Shown here: one piece after another, positions 1 through 10,257 of the stretch
Layout: each line of letters begins with the position of its first letter
Numbering within the stretch: the stretch's first letter is position 1
Source: Desulfurococcales archaeon
Lineage (GTDB): Archaea > Thermoproteota > Thermoprotei_A > Sulfolobales > NBVN01
DNA: 64,000 bases
Assembly: GCA_015523295.1 (NCBI GenBank)
Contig: WAKQ01000017.1
Coordinates: forward strand, 62,001-126,000
Direction: 5' to 3'
Made by a program: the position numbers and the translations under genes
The notes under the pieces: generated by a model
Databases searched by the model: none
Told to the model about the DNA's origin: nothing
What the model saw: the letters and a program-made list of their open reading frames with translations, nothing else

Positions 1-2712
1 TCTCCTAGCCGCTTCTGCTAACTGAGGGATTGGATATTTAGCCACACTTATTACATCATCTAGAAACCTTACTGCTACTCTAATATCATTAGCTAAACTA
101 ATCCAATCTACGGTCGAAAAGCCGTTCTCTTCGATTACATACTTCTCTAAGTTAATGCTCCCTAAATTACAGGACTCCCACTCAAGCAACGGCTCTTCTC
201 CACAGTTATGATTGATAATCCCGTTGGCCACGTAATTATGAGTCAAAGGAACTGTAAAATCGTAGAAGTTAACTAAACCTACGTCAACTACTTTTATTAC
301 CGTAGCCCAAGGGCTCCCCATTTCATAGCTTGCTGAAGTGAGCCTCTCCATTTTACTAATATCTTCAAAACCTATTAGATGTTTGAAGATCTCTTTACTG
401 TAATCCTCTACTACCAACTCGTAATAGCCTGTACTACCATCATATTTCCACTCATCCTCATGCCTTTCAAAAATTGCTGATGAGATTCCGAATTGTGTTA
501 AAATTACTTGTATCTCTTTGAGCAGGTGTGGAGAAGGACTAGTAAGCTTTATCCTACCCTCACCATCCACATAACCCCCAGCTGTGAAGATCCCCCTAAG
601 AAATGCTAGTAAGCTTTTTGGAGCCATTTTGAATACTAGATCAGGGAGCCTGTCCCGGGAACCTCCCTCAAAATAATCATTAACTAGCTCTAGAACACTG
701 TTGTAGACTCTTGTCCCCCTACTATACCTTACCTTGATCTTATGTTTCGACCTACTAAGTAAATATGTGTGAGATAGAGGATTACCTCCTAATTTTACAA
801 TACCTCTCCTAACCCTTTCTTCGGCCGCAGAACCTTTTTCCCTGAAATACCATGCGACATACTCTCCATTTATAGTGCCTGCCCCGTAAATCCATCCGAG
901 AGCAAAAGCTACATCATTATCGATCTCATTGCCATTATCAATAATTCCTTCAGTGAAGGCTGGGTGAATCCTACCTAAAAGGATCTTGTCCCCTGCTTTT
1001 AGGTCTCCTGCAGCTTTCCATCCCTCCTTTGTTAAAAATTTGTGTTCAGATGTAACCGTGATTTCATATCCTTCCTTAGTTTCCACTCTTAGCCCTTGTT
1101 TCTTCCCTAAATACCAGACCCATGCCTCAGTCTTTTGCGGTACTAATAACTTAAGTTTTCTATTATGCTTGTTTCTGTAAACGGTTTCTCTACCCACGAC
1201 AGTGATTAAATTTGTTCGATAAGCGATAGGCTCTCCGCCCTCGCCCAGTAAATTCTCATCTATAGAGACCCCAACTGCGATTCCTTGCTTTTTAGCCTCC
1301 AAGAAGATATCTTTTGCCCTCAGCCATCCCCTAGGTGTCAAAACTAGAGTATCTTCAGCCACACAGGGGTTAGTAGCATTAATCTTTCCAAGATACCAAG
1401 TAGGATGACGTCTGTTGATTGTGTCGATGAACAACAGCCCAGGATCACCGCCTTCCCATGCGGCTTTAGTTATCTCATCAAAAACCTCAGCAGGGTCTAT
1501 CCATTTTACAATAGCATTTTCAGCCTCTGCTATGGCTAGTGCTTCATCCCAAGTAATAATTAAAGAATCCTCTAGCGATATAGAGCCGCCCTTTTCTTCC
1601 AGTTCTTTGATTATGAATTCTTGAACCCAGTCCTCGCTCATGTAATGCCTTGACCATACAATACCGTACTTCCTAGAGTTGGCTGACTTATCAACGGAAG
1701 TTTTCCTAGGATTAATTAGAGGTACTTCTTTACCCTCAGCGATGGCTTTCATAAAGTAATCATATATACCCACAGATATGTTGAAGTTCTGAAGCAAGCG
1801 ATCTTTCATCTCACCTGTTTTAGATCTTATGAACTTCATAATATCAGGATGCCATATGTGCATTACTCCCATATTAGCTCCTCTTCTTCTACCTCCTTGC
1901 TTTATCACATCAGTATTCACGTCAAATATCCTCATAAATGAAAGTGGACCTGAAGCAACCCCTCCTGTAGATAGGACTACGTCGCCCTCAGGCCTTAACT
2001 CGCTGAAGTCAAAACCACATCCCCCACCTTGCTGAAATACTATCGCCTGAGTCCTCACGGAATCATATATTCCGTCATTATTCTCAGTAGTTATTGCATC
2101 CCTGACAGGTATGACAAAACAGGCCGAAAGAATCCCTAGCTTTGTACCCGCATTAAATAATGTAGGGGAGTTAGGAATAAACCTTCTAGAAGCCATCAAT
2201 TTTAGGAACTCTTCAGTCCAGAAATCCCTTTTTTCTGGAGATTCAGCCAAAGCTATGTTATGAGCAACTCTGTGAAGTAACTGCCTAGGCGTTTCGGTGA
2301 CCTTACCTGTCTCATGATTTTTTATGAGATATCTCTGATACAACACTCTTAAAGCTGGATAAGTAAAACCCATATCCACTGGGTCGAAGCCCTTCCAGTT
2401 ATTCTTGCCATACACTTCATTGTATATTCTCGAAAGGACATAGACTTTAGCGGCTTTTTCCAACCCGGGGTTAGAAACCAGCCTACTTACGAAGGCTTTT
2501 TCGACTAGATCTGATAATTCACTACTCTTAATCTCTTTATAACCACCTTCTATAATATCATTAATTATATCATCGACAAACTTCTCTATATCATCTTCTA
2601 CCCCAGAGGTTGTAAAAGCTAACTCAATAGATTTTTTAAGCTTAAGTAAATCAAAGGATTCCCTTCTACCATCCTTTTTGATTACCCGTAGCTTAGAGAG
2701 TTTTCTCATCAT
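1..2712 (-). CDS. nrdJ: Adenosylcobalamin-dependent (class II) ribonucleoside-diphosphate reductase, partial (C-terminus off window), interrupted by an intein
   Basis: Minus-strand reading frame from ATG at 2712/2709 ([30 protein letters not shown]...) with RNR motifs [35 protein letters not shown] and INATNPC...[15 protein letters not shown]; frame stays open to position 1. Confidence 0.93.
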   Translation of the reverse strand, partial: MMRKLSKLRVIKKDGRRESFDLLKLKKSIELAFTTSGVEDDIEKFVDDIINDIIEGGYKEIKSSELSDLVEKAFVSRLVSNPGLEKAAKVYVLSRIYNEVYGKNNWKGFDPVDMGFTYPALRVLYQRYLIKNHETGKVTETPRQLLHRVAHNIALAESPEKRDFWTEEFLKLMASRRFIPNSPTLFNAGTKLGILSACFVIPVRDAITTENNDGIYDSVRTQAIVFQQGGGCGFDFSELRPEGDVVLSTGGVASGPLSFMRIFDVNTDVIKQGGRRRGANMGVMHIWHPDIMKFIRSKTGEMKDRLLQNFNISVGIYDYFMKAIAEGKEVPLINPRKTSVDKSANSRKYGIVWSRHYMSEDWVQEFIIKELEEKGGSISLEDSLIITWDEALAIAEAENAIVKWIDPAEVFDEITKAAWEGGDPGLLFIDTINRRHPTWYLGKINATNPCVAEDTLVLTPRGWLRAKDIFLEAKKQGIAVGVSIDENLLGEGGEPIAYRTNLITVVGRETVYRNKHNRKLKLLVPQKTEAWVWYLGKKQGLRVETKEGYEITVTSEHKFLTKEGWKAAGDLKAGDKILLGRIHPAFTEGIIDNGNEIDNDVAFALGWIYGAGTINGEYVAWYFREKGSAAEERVRRGIVKLGGNPLSHTYLLSRSKHKIKVRYSRGTRVYNSVLELVNDYFEGGSRDRLPDLVFKMAPKSLLAFLRGIFTAGGYVDGEGRIKLTSPSPHLLKEIQVILTQFGISSAIFERHEDEWKYDGSTGYYELVVEDYSKEIFKHLIGFEDISKMERLTSASYEMGSPWATVIKVVDVGLVNFYDFTVPLTHNYVANGIINHNCGEEPLLEWESCNLGSINLEKYVIEENGFSTVDWISLANDIRVAVRFLDDVISVAKYPIPQLAEAARR
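205..1365 (-). mobile_element. In-frame intein (387 aa) in the ribonucleotide reductase, at NP^C...HN^CGEEPLL
   Basis: Block [21 protein letters not shown]; block [31 protein letters not shown]; block [23 protein letters not shown] followed by +1 Cys; degenerate DOD motifs [10 protein letters not shown] and [12 protein letters not shown]. Confidence 0.93.
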
Positions 2713-2904
2713 CCTAGGTCATGGAGTTAAATTATCCGTTGAGGGATATGAACACTTGCTAACTTAACTAAGAGATCTATTTCATAACTGGGGTATTACG
2801 TGAGTAATCACTTATTAGATTTATTAACTAAAATTTATTTCGCTTATTATGCCTCATAAATGAATAAATAACTGCTCAAAACAAATAACTGTATATTTAT
2901 TATT

Positions 2905-4044
2905 TTATAAAGCTTTGAACTTAGAGTACCACGATTCATACACTTTAATTAACTCTCTATTAACGCTGGGCTTCCTGCCTTTAAGAGCATACTTAAAATC
3001 ATCTAACGTAACAGGGCGTACATCACCTTTACCACCATATTTGTCGAATATCTCACTGACAGTCCTGAGATGTGCCGCCATTATAATATCTCTAATATCG
3101 CTACCTGTATATCCCTCTAAGAGATCGGCTAACTTCTCAAGGTCCACATCAGGTGCAAGCTTTATCTTTTTAGTATATAATCTTAGCAATTCAATACGTG
3201 CTGTCTTATCTGGGAGAGGAACGTAAATTCTCTTCTGAAATCTCCTTATGAATGCTTGGTCTAGCTTCCAAGGTTTATTGGTAGCAGCTATCACATATAT
3301 GAAGTGTTTTTGACTCTTATTGAGTAACCCGTCCATTTCTTGGAGGAATTGATTCCTAACTCTTACCTCACCACCCACTTCGTTGCTATAGGTTCCTAAA
3401 ATCGAGTCCACTTCATCAATGAATATTATGACAGGCTTTCCATTAGAGGATATCTCTCTAGCTTTTTTGAAGAGCTTAGCTACTTTTTTCTCTGCATCAC
3501 CAAGCCATTTTGACATTATTGAGGCAGCATCTGCGTGTATAAAATACCCGTTAATTTCATTGGCAACTGCAGCAGCAAGTAAAGTTTTCCCACAGCCCGG
3601 AGGACCGAAAAGAAGGATACCCCTTGGCCAACCTAGGGGGAAGAGATCGGGTCTCATCGTCGGATATATGATGGATTGCCGTATTGCATCCTTGGCCTCC
3701 TTCAGATCTGCAATGTCCTTGAAGGTAACGTTAGGCCTTTCCTTTAATATCATCTCCTCTATTTCACTATCATCATTTACTGTTCTACCGCCGTTAGCTG
3801 GTATTATAGACACCCTTAAGTTCTCAAGATCTCTAATCCTCCTCCTGTATTGCACTATCCACTCCTTATATAAGGTATTCAATGCATTGTCGGGATAAAG
3901 CTGTATTATTTTTGACAAGACATTAATTGCACCTTTATAATACTTTACGGCTTCACCGAAGTTCCCTTCCTTATCCTTCATAACGGCTTGAATTGCATAA
4001 TGCCTTGCCATATTCTCTAAATAAGAAAGTGAAGAACTACTCAC
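2905..4044 (-). CDS. cdvC: CdvC, Vps4-like AAA+ ATPase with N-terminal MIT-like domain
   Basis: N-terminal MIT-like helices, Walker A FGPPGCGKT, Walker B IIFIDEVDS; third gene of cdvABC operon. Confidence 0.95.
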   Translation of the reverse strand: MSSSSLSYLENMARHYAIQAVMKDKEGNFGEAVKYYKGAINVLSKIIQLYPDNALNTLYKEWIVQYRRRIRDLENLRVSIIPANGGRTVNDDSEIEEMILKERPNVTFKDIADLKEAKDAIRQSIIYPTMRPDLFPLGWPRGILLFGPPGCGKTLLAAAVANEINGYFIHADAASIMSKWLGDAEKKVAKLFKKAREISSNGKPVIIFIDEVDSILGTYSNEVGGEVRVRNQFLQEMDGLLNKSQKHFIYVIAATNKPWKLDQAFIRRFQKRIYVPLPDKTARIELLRLYTKKIKLAPDVDLEKLADLLEGYTGSDIRDIIMAAHLRTVSEIFDKYGGKGDVRPVTLDDFKYALKGRKPSVNRELIKVYESWYSKFKAL

Positions 4045-4066
4045 GTGTTACACCCCCTAAAAAAGC

Positions 4067-4954
4067 TTAGAACCTTATTTTGTTCTGCTGCCTTAACCTA
4101 TGAAGCGACTCTATAATCACGTATTTACCTACGCCCAGCTTCGCAGCAACATCCCCTACGTCTATAAACCCGCCATGTGTTAATATGTACTCCAACACCT
4201 CCTTATCTATTTCCTCAACCTTAGGTCTCCTGATCCGTGGCTTTGGAGTTACAGGCACCTTAATTGCTGACTCCTTAACTCTGACCTCTAAACTTTTCCC
4301 AGTAGTCGTCGCAAGAAGCTCTGTAGGTATATCGGGTAACCTATTATTCACTGTATCTGTCACAGTCTTTTCCAATTCCTCTATCATCCTCTCGGCTTCA
4401 GGGGTATATTCTATTGCCTTATCGGCATCTACAGCGATAGAGTCCGTCGTCTCAACGAGAACCTTCTTAGTTTCCGATATCAGTGTATCTATGCTGTACC
4501 CCATTGAAGGAACTATGTCCTTTATGTAATCTCTCGCCACGGAGAGTATACCAGTTGCTTCCATCATTGGTGCAGTTATATTACTCACATTTTCGATAGT
4601 CTCCAGCCTTAACTTAACTTGCTCTAATACCTTATCAACCACCAATAACTTTGTATACATGCTCTTCACTTGAGTTACCTCATTAGCGTATATGAGCGCC
4701 CTATCCCTTTCTTTCTTAACTAAGGCCTCTACAGCCTTCCTTAGTAACTCACGATACCTCAGCTCAAGCTTCCTTAAAGTATCTCTTACCTCTTGCGCAG
4801 ATACATCTATACGGACAATAAGAGCGGTGATTACTCTTTTCTTATCTGTTTTTCCTTTGATACCAAAAGCCCATCCCATAAAATCAAAAAACTTCTTGAA
4901 TCCACCCCCCTTATCCGGTACTATCGCGGTCAACGTGCTAAACCTCCTCTGCAC
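4067..4954 (-). CDS. cdvB: CdvB, ESCRT-III-like protein with C-terminal winged-helix
   Basis: Coiled-coil ESCRT-III-like core, proline-rich VPVTPKPRIRRP (MIM2-like), C-terminal wH; between cdvA and cdvC. Confidence 0.92.
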   Translation of the reverse strand: MQRRFSTLTAIVPDKGGGFKKFFDFMGWAFGIKGKTDKKRVITALIVRIDVSAQEVRDTLRKLELRYRELLRKAVEALVKKERDRALIYANEVTQVKSMYTKLLVVDKVLEQVKLRLETIENVSNITAPMMEATGILSVARDYIKDIVPSMGYSIDTLISETKKVLVETTDSIAVDADKAIEYTPEAERMIEELEKTVTDTVNNRLPDIPTELLATTTGKSLEVRVKESAIKVPVTPKPRIRRPKVEEIDKEVLEYILTHGGFIDVGDVAAKLGVGKYVIIESLHRLRQQNKIRF

Positions 4955-4969
4955 TATTCCCTAATTAGA

Positions 4970-5668
4970 TCAGGTCTCCATTATCTGGACCTGTATAGGT
5001 CCCTCAGCAGGCTCTGTAACTGGCGCTTTCTCCTCATCATGCACTGGCATGTGGTGAACGTCAGATGCCTCAGACTCAAGCTTACTTATTAAGCTCACAT
5101 GCTTCTCGATATCTTTCTTCTCCTCAATGCACCTAGACCTCGCATCCTTTAGATAATCTATGGCCGCCTTATAAGAAACCTCGCTAACTTCGTTGCTCAT
5201 ATATAGCATCATTAAGTTTGATATATCTCTCTCAAGCCTTGTAATCTGATATTCCAAATCATTTGCTCTTCTTTTCAAAGACTCCTTAACCTCCTTTACC
5301 TCTCCTTTGACCTTATCAAAGCCTGACTCAAGCTTCCTTTTCATATCTTCATAAGCGTGTACTGGAATGCTGCCTTTCCTGTAAAGCTCTTCAATAGCCC
5401 TTAATCTCTTCCTTACTCTATCAAGCTTGTTTTCAGCCGAGAGAGCTTTAACTTTCCACTCAGGTACTATCACTAATCCATCAGGCGTGAGTTTAATTCT
5501 CTCCGAACCTATCTTCTCAAGAGCTGAATCATTGACTGCTACCTCAATGGCCTCAACTTCTCCGGTAATGTCCGTGAACGCCGTGAGAACTTTACCTACA
5601 GTTCTCCCATACTCCTCTTTAACATACTGACCTATGAATTTCTCAACCTGATCAATAGTGACAGACAT
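4970..5668 (-). CDS. cdvA: CdvA, cell division protein (PRC-barrel-like N-terminus plus coiled coil)
   Basis: PRC-like N-terminus (FIGQYVKEEYGRTVGKVLTAF), coiled coil, short C-terminal peptide; first gene of the cdv operon. Confidence 0.9.
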   Translation of the reverse strand: MSVTIDQVEKFIGQYVKEEYGRTVGKVLTAFTDITGEVEAIEVAVNDSALEKIGSERIKLTPDGLVIVPEWKVKALSAENKLDRVRKRLRAIEELYRKGSIPVHAYEDMKRKLESGFDKVKGEVKEVKESLKRRANDLEYQITRLERDISNLMMLYMSNEVSEVSYKAAIDYLKDARSRCIEEKKDIEKHVSLISKLESEASDVHHMPVHDEEKAPVTEPAEGPIQVQIMET

Positions 5669-5808
5669 ACTACGTGCACCTCGATAAAGGACTGTTTAGC
5701 TTTAATCTTTAAAAAGCCTATAACCCATTAAACCACCTTAATCGCACCTGAAAGCCAGAAGTGATACACTAATATACTTCATGAAATACTAATCTCCTGG
5801 AGAGCATT

Positions 5809-7086
5809 ATGGATTACGATATAAGAGATGTAAAGGCATTGCAGGTCCTGGATTCAAGAGGAAATCCAACAATTGAAGTTCTTGTAATGACTGAAGGCGG
5901 TGGCTATGGCAGGGCAATAGCACCTGCTGGTGCTTCCAGAGGCAAGAATGAAGCAGTAGATCTTAGAGATGGCGGTAAGGACTATGGAGGGATGGGTGTA
6001 AGGAAAGCCGTATCCGCTGTGAACAATTATTTAGCTCCCGCCATAATAGGTATGAACAGTTACGAGTATAGAGCAGTGGATCGTAAGATAATAGAGGTTG
6101 ACGGAACAAGAAATAAGTCTAAAGTAGGAGGGAACGCGACCACCGCTACCTCCCTAGCCGTCATCAAGGCCGCAGCAGACACCTCCTATCTCTCATTATT
6201 TGAGTTTCTAGGAGGCAAAAGAGCCCGTACACTACCTGTGCCCCTAATGAATGTAATAAATGGCGGTGTTCATGCAGGTAACGGCTTGAGAATTCAAGAA
6301 TTCATGATAGTACCCTACGGCGCAGATTCTTTTTCCGAGTCTATACGGATGGCCGTGGAAGTATATAAAGAACTTAAGAAGTACTTAAAGGAAAAATATG
6401 GGCCCTCAGCAACTAACGTAGGAGATGAGGGGGGCTTTGCACCGCCTCTTAGCAAAACTTCTGAAGCCCTTAATGCCCTTGAAAAAGCCATCACTGGAGC
6501 CGGATATTCCGAAGGCGATATAGGTATAGCTTTAGATGCAGCCGCTACTCAATTCTACGATCCTCAGAACAGACTTTACTCTATAGACGAGAAAAAGTTA
6601 GGTAGTGGGGAACTACTGGATTTCTACTTATCCTTACTGGAAACACATCATATAATCCTCCTGGAAGATCCCTTTGCTGAAGAAGAACCTGAAATGTTCG
6701 GTGAACTTAAAAGGAAGTCAGAACATGCCCTCATAATAGGAGATGATATCACAGTGACCTCTTCGACGCTAATAGAGAAGTATATAAAGCGGGATTTCAT
6801 TGATGGAGCGATAATTAAGGTTAATCAAATAGGAACTTTCTCTGAAGCTGAAGACTCAATAAGGTTGCTCCTTAAGGAGGGTAGGAAGGCCGTGATAAGT
6901 CATAGAAGTGGAGAGACTGAGGATTCTACAATAGCACATATAGCTGTCGCTTATGAGACCGGGTTAATTAAAACAGGTGCCCCTGCCAGAGGAGAGAGAA
7001 CAGCAAAATATAATGAACTACTGAGGATCGAAGATTACTTAGGTGGTGCTGCAGAGTTTGCAGGTAAAAAAGCAATCTTAAGGTAA
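5809..7086 (+). CDS. eno: Enolase
   Basis: QVLDSRGNPTIEV, NVGDEGGFAPPL, EDPFAEEE, KVNQIGTFSEA, SHRSGETEDSTIAH. Confidence 0.98.
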   Translation: MDYDIRDVKALQVLDSRGNPTIEVLVMTEGGGYGRAIAPAGASRGKNEAVDLRDGGKDYGGMGVRKAVSAVNNYLAPAIIGMNSYEYRAVDRKIIEVDGTRNKSKVGGNATTATSLAVIKAAADTSYLSLFEFLGGKRARTLPVPLMNVINGGVHAGNGLRIQEFMIVPYGADSFSESIRMAVEVYKELKKYLKEKYGPSATNVGDEGGFAPPLSKTSEALNALEKAITGAGYSEGDIGIALDAAATQFYDPQNRLYSIDEKKLGSGELLDFYLSLLETHHIILLEDPFAEEEPEMFGELKRKSEHALIIGDDITVTSSTLIEKYIKRDFIDGAIIKVNQIGTFSEAEDSIRLLLKEGRKAVISHRSGETEDSTIAHIAVAYETGLIKTGAPARGERTAKYNELLRIEDYLGGAAEFAGKKAILR

Positions 7087-7317
7087 TGCTATTGCTACTC
7101 CAACCATAATAACCCCTAGAGCTAGCAACACAGCACTAAACTCTTTAACCTTCATATTCGATACCCATTTAGCAAGTCTTACAAGACCGTAAACACTGTA
7201 TCCAAGAGCCACCACCGCTATTATAGAGAGTCCTGCTAACGCCAACCAACTTGAAATCCCAGCTACTTTATAACTGGTTAACGCTTCCCAAAGGCCATAG
7301 AGGATTTGGAGGCCCAT
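7078..7317 (-). CDS. Small two-TM hypothetical membrane protein
   Basis: 79-aa hydrophobic ORF convergent to eno. Confidence 0.55.
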   Translation of the reverse strand: MGLQILYGLWEALTSYKVAGISSWLALAGLSIIAVVALGYSVYGLVRLAKWVSNMKVKEFSAVLLALGVIMVGVAIALP

Positions 7318-7377
7318 TCAATCACCGGTAACTATCTCTGAATCCAGATTCTTTATAAAGGATGTGCCTTCTAAGAG

Positions 7378-7434
7378 TCCGTCAGAACCCAGCCTCCAAT
7401 CATCTGTCATAGCTTTTAACCTTCATCATCCGGC
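7378..7434 (-). ncRNA. Candidate C/D-box sRNA
   Basis: Minus strand: ccgg-ATGATGA-aggttaaaagct(12)-ATGA-cag-ATGATTG-gaggctgggtt(11)-CTGA-cgg, in an intergenic gap. Confidence 0.5.
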
Positions 7435-7517
7435 TAAACATCTAATCAAAGGATATATAAAGTCAATTCAAGATTCATATTTAAATAACCTTAACCTCCA
7501 TAATTGTGGAGATCTAG

Positions 7518-7805
7518 ATGAAGTGTCCAAAATGCGGGGCTGAGGTAAAGCCGCAGAAGACCTGGCAGCTAGTGGCACCTCTTCCTGATGCCGAAGGCAG
7601 AATCACGATCATAGTTATGGGTTCCTTTAAGTGTCCAAGATGTGGCTACAGCTGGAGACAGAGAATATCTAAAATTAAAGTAGGGCCAGAAGGGGAAATC
7701 GATCTAGGAGAGAAGAAGAGGAAAAAGAAGAAGGAAAAGAAGAAGAACACCGAAGGCAAAGTTATTGAGGTCGACTTAAGTGACATCTACGAAGAGGAGC
7801 TATAA
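7518..7805 (+). CDS. Zinc-ribbon protein with Lys-rich low-complexity segment (crenarchaeal conserved hypothetical)
   Basis: CPKCGAEVKPQKTWQLVAP...CPRCGYSWRQ then KKRKKKKEKKK and acidic C-terminus. Confidence 0.75.
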   Translation: MKCPKCGAEVKPQKTWQLVAPLPDAEGRITIIVMGSFKCPRCGYSWRQRISKIKVGPEGEIDLGEKKRKKKKEKKKNTEGKVIEVDLSDIYEEEL

Positions 7806-8223
7806 AAAAAGATTAGGGGCTATAGCAGAAGCTATCGTCACAATAGTAGTCTTGGCTATAGTCTTACTCTCCTTAGCGAAAATAGTCATGTTTGCTGTAG
7901 TGGAAGGTAAGTCAATGGAACCGACGTTGCAGACAGGAGATCTGGTGTTTGTAGTTAAAACTTCACCCAAAGACCTCAAGGTAGGTGATGTTGTCGTATA
8001 TAGAAAACCCTCAGGAGAGTATGTGATTCATAGAATAATAAAAATTGTTAAGGTCGGCAATATGCTGGACGTTGAAACGAAAGGGGATAACAATTTCATA
8101 GCGGATGGAGTGATCCCCGTAAATTGGATAGTTGGAAAGGTCGTAGGTTTAGATGGAGAGGTTCTTAAGCTACCCGGTATCGGATATATAAATCTATGTT
8201 TTCGAGCCATGCACATTGGTTGA
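7780..8223 (+). CDS. Signal peptidase I (archaeal/SipW-like)
   Basis: VEGKSMEPTLQTGDLVFV, GDVVVYR, YVIHRI, KGDNN motifs. Confidence 0.9.
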   Translation: MTSTKRSYKKRLGAIAEAIVTIVVLAIVLLSLAKIVMFAVVEGKSMEPTLQTGDLVFVVKTSPKDLKVGDVVVYRKPSGEYVIHRIIKIVKVGNMLDVETKGDNNFIADGVIPVNWIVGKVVGLDGEVLKLPGIGYINLCFRAMHIG

Positions 8224-10245
8224 ACTTCTCCCACTCTCCATCAAGTAATCGATTACTTCTTTAACGTATTTTCCTGTACTTTTATTTTTCACAATTGCCT
8301 TCAAATACTCATTAAAGTCAATGTCTGAGCGTTCCTTCCATATGAAATATGCAGATTTGAGGGATTCGTACGCTTTAGCATGGTATTTACAGAGAGGAAT
8401 TCCGTCGACAACCCTATGAAGTAACCTGCCGCATATAACACAACTTTTACCATTAATACCTCTCCCTACCGCCTGTTCTAGCACTTTACCACCAGTAAGC
8501 TTATGCTCTTTTATCATGTCTTTTATTCTCAGTAGCCTCGGACTAAGAATACTCACTGCTTCCCTTACAACCTCAGATCTGCTTTTCTTTCCAAGTCTTA
8601 CAGCCTCCATTTTCATTTCGAAAGCCCTTGTGAGTTCAATTGATATTAATTCACTGAAGTAGTTTTCGAGAATAGCCGCGACTTCCATACCCAGCGTTGA
8701 TACCTCAATGCCGTTACCTAAGGGTCTAAAATATCCCCTCTTGAAAAGCACTTCGAGAATATCAGCTCTTGTTGCTTCGGTACCTATATTGACGCTTTCC
8801 ATCCATTTAAGTAACGTCGCCCTTGTATATCTGGGCGGTGGTCTAGTGTATTTCTTAACTACTTTAACACTTGCAATATCTAAAGCACTCCCTTCTTGTA
8901 GGGAGGGAAGCTCCTGCTCTTTTATTTGAACGTATCGGTAGATATCAATCCATCCCTTAGACTCTATTTTTTGACCAGTAAGTGAAAAAGTGTATTCTCC
9001 TGCAAGCAGTGTGTATTTCAAGTTTAATATTTCAGCTGGGTCACTGAATGTAGACAGATATCTCCTTGTTATTAAATCATAAATAATCCATTCTTTCTTA
9101 GATAGTTTCTTTCTCGGAATATATCCGGTAGGATATATTGCAGGATGTGCGGGATCATCCTTTCTCCCATTGTGAGGGATTAACTTAGGCCTCCGAAGCA
9201 ACCTCATACAATGATCTTTATAGACATTTATCTTAGAAAGTGAAGTCACTATAGCTTTGTTATTGAGGTCTTTAGGAAGTCTCTGCGAATTTGTTCTTGG
9301 GTAGCTGATGAGCGAATTTAAGTATAGAGATTCGGCTATTCTTAAAGTCTCAGAAGGCGATATTCCTGCAATCCTTGATGCTTCTAGTTGAAGATCAGGC
9401 AAATTAAATGGAGGAGGTGGTGCTACAGCTCTTCTAGATGTTTCAACTTTTACGAGCTTTAACCTCCTTAATTCTCTAAGCTTTTTAGCTATTTCAAGTG
9501 CCCTGACCTTACTTACAGGCGAGGGAAACCTGTTAGTAAGTCTGAACATTTTTCCTTCAATCTCAATGCGGACCTCTACATCAAAACTTACTACAGGAAC
9601 GAAAGTATCGCGCTCTACTTGTCTTTTGATAACCTCCATCAGAGTCGGTGATTGTACACGCCCAGCGCTAAGAACATATCTTCTTCCTGTAAGGGTTCTA
9701 TATATGTCCATTAAGGCTCTACTAACATTTATACCCCAGAGCCAGTCAAGCTCATGCCTACAGAGGCCGGCTTCAATCATTTCCCTATCTAGGTCATGGG
9801 GGTTATTGAATGCTGTTCTAAGCTCTTCACGTGTGAGAGAAGAAAACTTAACCCGTTTCGCTTTTCTCTCATCACCAAAGACCTTAATTATCATATAACC
9901 GATGACCGAACCTTCAATATCAAAGTCGCAGGCATTTACGTATAGCTCCGCATTGCTTGAAAGCTTCTGGAAGATCTTGAAGAACTTTCTAAGATAGCTA
10001 CTGTTTCTTTCAACTTCATGGCGTGGAGCCCAAGAATACTTGAATACTGGATAACCTCCTTCCTCAGCTTTTAAAGTGAAAAGATGTCCAGCAGCGGGTA
10101 CTATTAACGCCTTTCTATCACGATATACCCCTACCCAATACGGAACACCATAGAGAGTATGCCTGGTCTTAAATTCAAGAGCTTGCGCTATTCTTAATGC
10201 CGCCTTAGGCTTCTCAGCAATTATCAGAACATATGTCTCCCTCAC
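8194..10245 (-). CDS. topA: Type IA DNA topoisomerase (topo I/III-like)
   Basis: Toprim IIAEKPKAALRIA, LISYPRTNSQRLP catalytic Tyr region, SAGRVQSPTL, C-terminal zinc motif. Confidence 0.93.
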   Translation of the reverse strand: MRETYVLIIAEKPKAALRIAQALEFKTRHTLYGVPYWVGVYRDRKALIVPAAGHLFTLKAEEGGYPVFKYSWAPRHEVERNSSYLRKFFKIFQKLSSNAELYVNACDFDIEGSVIGYMIIKVFGDERKAKRVKFSSLTREELRTAFNNPHDLDREMIEAGLCRHELDWLWGINVSRALMDIYRTLTGRRYVLSAGRVQSPTLMEVIKRQVERDTFVPVVSFDVEVRIEIEGKMFRLTNRFPSPVSKVRALEIAKKLRELRRLKLVKVETSRRAVAPPPPFNLPDLQLEASRIAGISPSETLRIAESLYLNSLISYPRTNSQRLPKDLNNKAIVTSLSKINVYKDHCMRLLRRPKLIPHNGRKDDPAHPAIYPTGYIPRKKLSKKEWIIYDLITRRYLSTFSDPAEILNLKYTLLAGEYTFSLTGQKIESKGWIDIYRYVQIKEQELPSLQEGSALDIASVKVVKKYTRPPPRYTRATLLKWMESVNIGTEATRADILEVLFKRGYFRPLGNGIEVSTLGMEVAAILENYFSELISIELTRAFEMKMEAVRLGKKSRSEVVREAVSILSPRLLRIKDMIKEHKLTGGKVLEQAVGRGINGKSCVICGRLLHRVVDGIPLCKYHAKAYESLKSAYFIWKERSDIDFNEYLKAIVKNKSTGKYVKEVIDYLMESGRSSTNVHGSKT

Positions 10246-10257
10246 CTACATCACCTA

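Noticed and set aside
986-2035. Plus-strand ORFs 986..1180, 1415..1624 and 1829..2035
   Set aside because: Antisense to the ribonucleotide reductase/intein reading frame, which is continuous on the minus strand.
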